DNA from: an uncultured bacterium
GTDB taxonomy: Bacteria > Bacillota > Clostridia > Christensenellales > HGM11417
Reading direction: 5' to 3'
Assembly (NCBI GenBank): GCA_905215695.1
Contig: CAJMQN010000004.1
Coordinates: 62,001 to 126,000, forward strand
DNA: 64,000 bases
Part shown: positions 59,236-64,000 of the stretch, piece after piece
Layout of the letters: each line of letters opens with the position of its first letter
How positions within the stretch are numbered: position 1 is the stretch's first letter
Made by a program: the position numbers and the translations under genes
Notes under the pieces: model-generated
Told to the model about the DNA's origin: nothing
The model's input: only the letters and a program-made list of their open reading frames with translations
Databases searched by the model: none

Positions 59236-59750
59236 ACTTTACCTCCCGCAATGCGCTCCACCGCTTCCAACAGGTCGTCCGCGACGAAGAGCAGGTTATA
59301 TTTTTGGAAATTCTTTTCGTCCTCCGGGGTCTTTTTGCGCCCCGTGCGCACGAGCACGGTCTTGCAACCCGCCGCCGCGCCCGCCGCGAGGTCGGAGTCC
59401 CGGTCCCCGATGACGATGCTGTTTTCGAGGTCCGCGCCGATCTCCTCCCGCGCGCGGAACAAAAGCCCGGGTTTCGGCTTGCGGCAGACGCAGTTATCCG
59501 CATTGTCGTGCGGACAGAGAAAGAGCGCGTCAAAGCCGTACCCCGAAAATTCCGCCTCGAAATCGTGTCCGCGGTCCTTGCCCCGCGCGAAGCAGGACTG
59601 ATTGGTAAACCCGCAGACCGTCCAGCCCGCGCTATGGGCAAGCTCTACGCACTTCTTTACATACGGAAAAGGTACGAATGTGTCCGGGAACTCCACGTCG
59701 GCGCTCGCGCCCATGGTGCCGTCCCGATCGATAAACAGACATTTCTTCAT
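59232..59750 (-). CDS. HAD-superfamily phosphatase of the GmhB/HisB-N type
   Basis: The 172-residue protein has the HAD motif I CLFIDRDGTMG near 5-14, a zinc-type loop CPHDNADNCVCRKPKPG and the IGDRDSDLAAG motif. These match D-glycero-manno-heptose bisphosphatase and the histidinol-phosphatase domain of HisB. The substrate is unknown. The start at 59750 gives the expected MKKCLFIDRDGT. No ribosome binding site precedes it, and the promoter's predicted start is at the ATG itself. Confidence 0.85.
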   Translation of the reverse strand: MKKCLFIDRDGTMGASADVEFPDTFVPFPYVKKCVELAHSAGWTVCGFTNQSCFARGKDRGHDFEAEFSGYGFDALFLCPHDNADNCVCRKPKPGLLFRAREEIGADLENSIVIGDRDSDLAAGAAAGCKTVLVRTGRKKTPEDEKNFQKYNLLFVADDLLEAVERIAGGKV

Positions 59751-59757
59751 AAGGAAA

Positions 59758-59786
59758 ATAGTACACGAATCAAAAAAAAGTGTCAA
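59758..59786 (-). promoter_or_regulatory. Promoter of HAD phosphatase-pyrD, inside the degV terminator
   Basis: On the minus strand TTGACA (59781-59786), which is the 3' arm of the degV terminator, is 17 bases from TACTAT (59758-59763). The predicted transcription start (about 59751) touches the start codon at 59750, giving an mRNA without a leader. Confidence 0.6.
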
Positions 59787-59806
59787 ACGATTTCGCTTGA
59801 CACTTT
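59772..59806 (-). terminator. Terminator after degV
   Basis: The minus-strand RNA pairs AAAGTGTCAA with TTGACACTTT around a 10-base loop and ends in a T8 run. Confidence 0.88.
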
Positions 59807-59812
59807 CGGATT

Positions 59813-60694
59813 TTATTCGCCCGCCTCCGTGCGGTTCTTGCCGAGGAAGAAGAGCGCGACGGTGCCCGGACCGGAATGCGTTCCGATAATCGGTCCGATG
59901 TGGTTCATCTCGAACCGCTTGATTCCCGTCGCCTCCTGCACGAGTGCGCGCACATATTCCGCGTCGTCGATGCAGTCGCCGTGACTGATGAACACCACGG
60001 GATTCTCCAGCTCGCAGAGCTTGGACTTCATCTTTTCAACCAGCCAGGCAAGGGACGCCTTTCTCCCGCGCACCTTGCCAATATTGATGAGCCGCCCCTG
60101 TTCGTCCACGTGCAGGACGGGTTTTATCTTGAGAATCGTGCCGAGGATTGCCGTCGCCTTGGACACTCTGCCGCCCCGGTGCAGGTGGTGAAGGTCGTCC
60201 ACCGTAAAATAGTGGCAGACGTTCTGCACAATGCTCTGCGCATACGCCTCCGTCTCCTCGAATGTCGCGCCCTCCGCGCGTTTCTTTGCGACGTGCCACA
60301 CAAACAACCCCTCGCCCATGGATGCCGCCTTGCTGTCTACCACCCGGACTTTGCGTCCGGGATATGCCTCTTCCAGCTTTTTCGCCGCAAACTTGAAACT
60401 CTCGTAGGTCCCCGAAAGCGCCGAGGAAAACGCCAAATGCAGGACGTCCTTTCCCTCTTTTACAAACTGTTCCATGAACAGGTACGCCTGATCGGGGTTG
60501 ATCATCGAGGTCGTCGGCATGCTCTTGTTGCGCATACGCGCATAGAACTCCTGCACGGGGAGCGTGGTTGTCACGTTGTCATAGTTGACGCCGTCCATGT
60601 AGTAGGACATGGGAATAACCTCAACGCCCGTCTCGCCTATCAGCTTTTCGGTCAGGTCCGTCGTGTTTTCGGTGGAAATCACAAAATCGTTCAA
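59813..60694 (-). CDS. DegV family fatty-acid-binding protein
   Basis: DegV (FakB-type) proteins bind a fatty acid and, with FakA kinase, present it for phosphorylation. The 293-residue protein has the DegV fold motifs TENTTDLT, TSMINPDQA, FSSALSGTYESF and GAVALFF-like tail (GTVALFFLGKN). The start is TTG at 60694 preceded by GAGGTGA; no ATG precedes the family N-terminus. It follows the acyl-CoA ligase by 61 bases and may be partly on the same transcript, but a weak promoter of its own is possible. Confidence 0.88.
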   Translation of the reverse strand: MNDFVISTENTTDLTEKLIGETGVEVIPMSYYMDGVNYDNVTTTLPVQEFYARMRNKSMPTTSMINPDQAYLFMEQFVKEGKDVLHLAFSSALSGTYESFKFAAKKLEEAYPGRKVRVVDSKAASMGEGLFVWHVAKKRAEGATFEETEAYAQSIVQNVCHYFTVDDLHHLHRGGRVSKATAILGTILKIKPVLHVDEQGRLINIGKVRGRKASLAWLVEKMKSKLCELENPVVFISHGDCIDDAEYVRALVQEATGIKRFEMNHIGPIIGTHSGPGTVALFFLGKNRTEAGE

Positions 60695-60755
60695 AGGTCT
60701 CACCTCTCTATGTATTTCACCTATAATCATACCCCCGAAAGGGGCATTTCAAACG

Positions 60756-62411
60756 CTATTTCTTCTCTTTGCGAATCTCGACGCGGCGGATTTTTCCGCT
60801 GATGGTCTTGGGGAGCTCTTCGACAAACTCCACGACGCGGGGGTATTTATAGGGCGCGGTGGCGTTTTTGACAAAGGTCTGAATCTCTTTTTTGAGTTCC
60901 TCGCTCGGAGCATAGCCGCGGGCGAGCACGATGGTCGCTTTGATCGCCTGCCCGCGAATCGGGTCGGGAACGCCTGTGACAGCAACCTCGAGCACGGAAG
61001 GGTGCTCCATGATGACGCTCTCGATTTCAAAGGGTCCGATGCGGTAGCCCGAACTCTTGATGATGTCGTCCGTTCTTCCCACGTACCAAAAATAGCCGTC
61101 CTCGTCCCTCCACGCGGTATCGCCGGTATGGTAGATGCCGTCGTGCCAGGACTCCGCGGTCTTTTCGGGATTTTCGTAGTACTCCTTGAACAGCCCCACG
61201 GGGACGCGCTTGTCCGTGTGAATGACGATTTCGCCCACGTCTCCGGGCTGAACCGTCTTTCCGTTCTCGTCCACCAAATCGACGTCGAACTGCGGGTTGG
61301 GCTTGCCCATGGAGCCGGGCTTGGGTTCCGTCCCCGTCAGCGTCGCCAGAACGAGCGTGGTCTCTGTCTGACCGAATCCCTCGAAGAGCCGCAGTCCCGT
61401 GATTTCGCGGAACTTGTTATAGACCTCGGGGTTGAGCGCCTCCCCCGCCGTCGTCGCGTATTTGATGCTCGAAAGGTCGTACTTGGACAAATCCTCTTTG
61501 ATGAAGAAACGATAGATGGTCGGAGGCGCGCAGAAGGTCGTGACCTTGTGCGTGGAGATGACCGACAGAAGGTCGTCCGCGTGGAATCGCTCCATATCAT
61601 AGACGAATACGCACGCCTCGCACAGCCACTGCCCGTACAGCTTGCCCCAAACCGCCTTGCCCCAGCCCGTGTCCGCGACAGAGAGGTGCCGTCCGTCCGG
61701 GTCCACGTTGTGCCAGTACTTCGCGGTCACGATGTGTCCGAGCGGATAGGCGAAATTGTGCGCCGCCATCTTCGGATATCCCGTCGTGCCCGAGGTAAAA
61801 TACATGAGCATCACGTCGTCAATCGTCGTTCCTTCCGCGCCCGTCGGACGCGCAAAGTCCGCGGACTCCCGCTTGATTCCTTCGTCGAAATTGTCAAACC
61901 CTTCGCATACGCCGTTCACGCAGGAGAGAATTTTTACGGTCGGGCACTCCGAAAGCGCGGACAAAACGTGCGCGGTCGTTTCCCCTTCCGCGGTGCACAC
62001 CACGGCTTTGACGTGCGCCGCCTGAAAGCGGAATACATAGTCTTTGCGCTGAAGCTGATCCGTCGCGGGAATCACGACCGCGCCGAGCTTGTGGAGCGCG
62101 ACAATGGACAGCCAGAACTGATAGTGCCGTTTCAGAACGAGCATGACCTTATCGCCCTTGCGAATCCCCAGCCGCCGGAAGTAATTCGCCGTGCGGTTGG
62201 TCAGGTCCCGCAGTTCGGAGAAGGTAAAAGTCTTTTTCTCGTGCGCCTTGGACACCCAATAGAGTCCGACCTTTTCGGGGCACTTGTCCGCGAGCGCGTC
62301 CACGACGTCGAACCCGAAATTGAAGTTTTTCGGCGGAAAAATTTCAAACTTGGAGAGCCTGCCCTCCGCGTCGAAGGTCTCCTTTACAAACCGTTTGTAG
62401 AGCTGTTCCAT
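60756..62411 (-). CDS. AMP-forming acyl-CoA ligase (medium-chain/aryl type) under T-box control
   Basis: The 551-residue ANL-superfamily enzyme activates a carboxylate with ATP and CoA. It has the P-loop-like MYFTSGTTGYPKMAAH near 200-215, FEGFGQTETT, the hinge YFWYVGRTDDIIKSSGYRIGP and the C-terminal catalytic Lys in LPKTISGKIRRVE. The pattern is closest to medium-chain or aryl acyl-CoA ligases (ACSM type). The acid is not deducible. It is preceded by a complete T-box with an Ile-like specifier. A paralogue lies at 63396. AGGTG precedes the ATG. Confidence 0.93.
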   Translation of the reverse strand: MEQLYKRFVKETFDAEGRLSKFEIFPPKNFNFGFDVVDALADKCPEKVGLYWVSKAHEKKTFTFSELRDLTNRTANYFRRLGIRKGDKVMLVLKRHYQFWLSIVALHKLGAVVIPATDQLQRKDYVFRFQAAHVKAVVCTAEGETTAHVLSALSECPTVKILSCVNGVCEGFDNFDEGIKRESADFARPTGAEGTTIDDVMLMYFTSGTTGYPKMAAHNFAYPLGHIVTAKYWHNVDPDGRHLSVADTGWGKAVWGKLYGQWLCEACVFVYDMERFHADDLLSVISTHKVTTFCAPPTIYRFFIKEDLSKYDLSSIKYATTAGEALNPEVYNKFREITGLRLFEGFGQTETTLVLATLTGTEPKPGSMGKPNPQFDVDLVDENGKTVQPGDVGEIVIHTDKRVPVGLFKEYYENPEKTAESWHDGIYHTGDTAWRDEDGYFWYVGRTDDIIKSSGYRIGPFEIESVIMEHPSVLEVAVTGVPDPIRGQAIKATIVLARGYAPSEELKKEIQTFVKNATAPYKYPRVVEFVEELPKTISGKIRRVEIRKEKK

Positions 62412-62439
62412 GTTTCACCTCAAAAAAATTTGTCTGCGT

Positions 62440-62475
62440 AAAAAAAATACCGCCCCTTCACTTTGGAAGAGACGG
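62440..62475 (-). terminator. T-box regulated terminator before the acyl-CoA ligase
   Basis: The minus-strand RNA pairs CCGTCTCTTC with GAAGGGGCGG (two G-U pairs) and ends in eight T residues, about 28 bases before the ligase start codon. The 5' arm can also pair with GAGAG next to the T-box core to form an antiterminator. Confidence 0.85.
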
Positions 62476-62709
62476 GATAAACCGCGGTACCACTCTCGAT
62501 TGCCCCCGAAGGAGCCGCTCTGTAGGCGTCAGTCAACGCCCCGTTCTGTAACGGGAACTCCCGTCCGCGCCTACTCCGGGAAACCCGTTTCGGACGGCTG
62601 CGTGATCCGAGGCGATAGAGAGAATTGCGCGGGCGCCGCGTCGCACCGAACCGCGGCTCTCTGAAACCCGGAAACAAAACCTCCGTCCTCTTCGTAGCAT
62701 TTCGATATT
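62440..62709 (-). promoter_or_regulatory. T-box riboswitch of the acyl-CoA ligase (Ile specifier predicted)
   Basis: The core TGGTACCGCGG lies at 62482-62492. Stem I is closed by GGACGG (62683-62688) pairing with CCGTCC (62592-62597). Above it UCCG pairs with CGGA, and an AGAGAG/CTCTCT stem follows. In the specifier loop strand (GGATCACGCAG) the triplet ATC (62604-62606), followed by A, is the best specifier, an Ile codon. UGGU in the core pairs with discriminator A73, which tRNA-Ile has. Overlapping readings His (C73) and Ser (G73) are disfavoured, while Thr or Ala remain possible. Confidence 0.85.
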
Positions 62710-62715
62710 TTTTAT

Positions 62716-62744
62716 ATTATAGTCAAAGAAAACGCGAATGTCAA
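62716..62744 (-). promoter_or_regulatory. Promoter of the acyl-CoA ligase T-box transcript
   Basis: On the minus strand a consensus TTGACA (62739-62744) is 17 bases from TATAAT (62716-62721). It is back to back with the XRE-cupin promoter. Confidence 0.88.
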
Positions 62745-62763
62745 TCGAAATTGTTTGCATTCG
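62735..62763. promoter_or_regulatory. Candidate operator between divergent acyl-CoA ligase and XRE-cupin promoters
   Basis: Between and across the two -35 boxes lie an inner inverted repeat CAAT-CGAA-ATTG (62742-62753) and an outer pair CGAATG (62735-62740) and CATTCG (62758-62763). A regulator bound here would block both promoters, and the adjacent XRE-cupin protein is the obvious candidate. This is inference from the symmetry. Confidence 0.45.
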
Positions 62764-62783
62764 GAGAAAAAATTTAATATAAT
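62755..62783 (+). promoter_or_regulatory. Promoter of the XRE-cupin gene
   Basis: On the plus strand TTGCAT (62755-62760) is 17 bases from TATAAT (62778-62783), about 30 bases before the ATG. Confidence 0.78.
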
Positions 62784-62813
62784 AAGAAAAATAAAAAGTT
62801 TCGGAGGCCATCT

Positions 62814-63374
62814 ATGAACAAGGCTATGACGCAGATTGACGAGCGGGTACGCGAGCTCCGCGAGGTGCTCGGGCTTACCAAGGAAGAAGTTGCGCAGAAA
62901 GCCGGCATTCCGTATGAAGAATATCTCGCATACGATTCCGGCGCAAAGGATTTGCCGGTATCGGCGGTATATGCGATTGCGAGCGCATTGGGCGTTGACC
63001 CCACGGAGCTTTTGACCGGGGAAGCCCCCCGCATGGCGAAATACTCGGTCACCCGAAAGGGAAAGGGCGTTTCCGTCGAACGCTATTCGGAGTACAGTTT
63101 CGCCTCTCTCGCGGCGAACTTCATCGGGCGGGAGATGGAGCCCATGCTCGTTGACCTGAAACTACAGGACGGACCTCCCCAGATCGTCATTCACAAGGGA
63201 CAGGAATTTAACTACGTCATCGAGGGCGAAGTCAAGGTATATGTAGGAGAACGGGTATTCACCCTTTCCGAGGGCGACAGCATCTACTTCGACGCCATGC
63301 TCCCCCACGGACAGGCAGCAGTGACCGAAACGGCGAAATTTTTGACAGTCATCAACGAATACGCCTGCAAGTAA
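62814..63374 (+). CDS. XRE-family regulator with C-terminal cupin domain
   Basis: The 186-residue protein has an N-terminal HTH_3 domain (about 8-65, VRELREVLGLTKEEVAQKAGI) and a C-terminal cupin_2 barrel (about 105-180) with HKGQEFNYVIEGEVKVYVGE and a final FDAMLPHGQA. The cupin may sense a small ligand. It is divergent from the T-box-controlled acyl-CoA ligase and 21 bases upstream of another acyl-CoA ligase, a grouping common in Clostridia. GGAGG precedes the ATG. Confidence 0.92.
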   Translation: MNKAMTQIDERVRELREVLGLTKEEVAQKAGIPYEEYLAYDSGAKDLPVSAVYAIASALGVDPTELLTGEAPRMAKYSVTRKGKGVSVERYSEYSFASLAANFIGREMEPMLVDLKLQDGPPQIVIHKGQEFNYVIEGEVKVYVGERVFTLSEGDSIYFDAMLPHGQAAVTETAKFLTVINEYACK

Positions 63375-63395
63375 CCTTTCCTTTGGAGTACACAT

Positions 63396-64000
63396 ATGAT
63401 TGAAAGATTTTTGGAAAAGACAGAATTTACGGACTACGAAGATTTTATACAAAATTACAGGCTGAAAGTGCCCGCGCACTTCAACTTCGGTTATGACGTC
63501 ATCGACGAATGGGCAAAGAGCGACCCGGACAAGGAAGCGCTCGTTTGGTGCAACGACGAGGGCGAGGAAAAACGGTTCACTTTCAAGGACATCAGCGAGC
63601 TGTCAAACCGCGCCGCCAACGTCTTCCGCTCCCTCGGGCTCGTCAAGGGCGATTTCGTCATGCTCATGCTCAAACAGCGCCCGGAGGCGTGGATTTGCAT
63701 CGTCGCTCTCATCAAACTCGGCGTCATCGTGATTCCCGCAACCTTCCAGCTCACAGAAAAAGACATTATCTACCGCGTCAACGCCGCCAAGGCAAAGATG
63801 ATTGTCTGCGCCTATGACGCCGATATCGTCAAGCACATCAACCTCTCTGTGGAAAAGTGCCCCTCCCTCGAGCACGTTGCAATGGTGGACGACGAACGCA
63901 TTCCCGAGGGGTATCTCGACTTCCGCAAGCTCATGCGCGACGCGCCCGCAACGCTTGAGCGGGTCATGAACGAGAATGACGACTATATGCTCGCCTATTT
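63396..64000 (+). CDS. AMP-forming acyl-CoA ligase, second paralogue (partial, runs off window)
   Basis: The ATG at 63396 follows GGAG. The visible 201 residues (FNFGYDVIDEWAKSDPDKEALVW and the later GDFVMLMLKQRPEAW type motifs) match the N-terminal part of the ligase at 60756 and of the medium-chain acyl-CoA ligase family. The adenylation motif and the hinge lie beyond the window. It is likely cotranscribed with the XRE-cupin gene. The paralogue pair suggests ligases for different acids. Confidence 0.88.
   Translation, partial: MIERFLEKTEFTDYEDFIQNYRLKVPAHFNFGYDVIDEWAKSDPDKEALVWCNDEGEEKRFTFKDISELSNRAANVFRSLGLVKGDFVMLMLKQRPEAWICIVALIKLGVIVIPATFQLTEKDIIYRVNAAKAKMIVCAYDADIVKHINLSVEKCPSLEHVAMVDDERIPEGYLDFRKLMRDAPATLERVMNENDDYMLAY

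Noticed and set aside
60609..62441. 610-codon plus-strand open frame over the acyl-CoA ligase
   Set aside because: It is antisense to a fully conserved ligase. Long antisense frames are common in this GC-biased coding style.
1..64000. tRNA, rRNA, CRISPR arrays, insertion sequences, prophage genes
   Set aside because: None seen: no cloverleaf-like sequence with a T-arm, no short regular repeats with spacers, no transposase, integrase or phage motif in any frame.

Overview
The window reads as a chromosomal segment of an endospore-lineage Clostridia species (Firmicutes) with moderately high G+C. It carries the sporulation genes spoIIGA-sigE-sigG and ymxH, the Firmicutes order rnc-smc-ftsY-ylxM-ffh-rpsP-khpA-rimM-trmD-rbgA-rnhB, the yceD-rpmF and tmcAL (ylbM) genes, two T-box riboswitches, and strong AGGAGG ribosome binding sites. 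About 56 of roughly 62 genes lie on the minus strand. I see no tRNA, rRNA, insertion sequence, prophage or CRISPR array, so this is mostly core genome. Species cannot be named from the sequence alone.

Layout, low to high coordinate (most operons read right to left). 1-2300: mraZ-rsmH-ftsL-like-penicillin-binding protein (division and wall cluster), with an autoregulatory-looking MraZ operator. 2587-4060: phosphoesterase and a spore-surface-like unknown. 4182-10594: protein quality control (engB, lon, clpX, clpP, tig). 10759-12426: rqcH on the plus strand. 12462-24898: plsX-rnc-smc-ftsY, ylxM-ffh-rpsP-khpA-rimM-trmD-rbgA-rnhB-yraN and rplS, covering protein targeting, ribosome maturation and chromosome condensation. 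25007-28560: small lipoprotein, rpmF, yceD, then ackA and pta. 28713-29882: tmcAL (plus). 29872-35653: an operon of a divergent GH95-like protein, purB, a ribokinase-like kinase and an SGNH esterase. 35903-37969: PnuC-type transporter with a long leader, then gdhA. 38072-40979: ymxH, sigG, sigE, spoIIGA. 41114-44025: zinc-ribbon protein, ftsZ, ftsA. 44153-49427: glyA, and a T-box-controlled hisS-aspS-rseC-trxA operon. 49712-57823: comM (frameshifted)-dprA-topA-trmFO-hslV-hslU. 57945-60694: small membrane protein, pyrD, HAD phosphatase, degV. 60756-64000: two acyl-CoA ligases flanking an XRE-cupin regulator.

The most unusual feature is a complete T-box leader (62440-62709), with an isoleucine-type AUC specifier, in front of an AMP-forming acyl-CoA ligase rather than an aminoacyl-tRNA synthetase or amino-acid gene. 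It sits back to back with an XRE-cupin regulator promoter that has an inverted repeat between the two -35 boxes. This suggests that uncharged tRNA controls activation of a short or branched carboxylate, perhaps to make an isoleucine precursor. Other points worth a second look are the 10-bp-phased MraZ operator, two promoters built into upstream terminators (one predicting a leaderless mRNA), an RNase III with an 80-residue linker, a GH95-like protein that seems to lack several catalytic residues, a structured pnuC leader, and the comM frameshift. Many start codons were chosen from Shine-Dalgarno spacing, so they may be shorter than the longest open frame.
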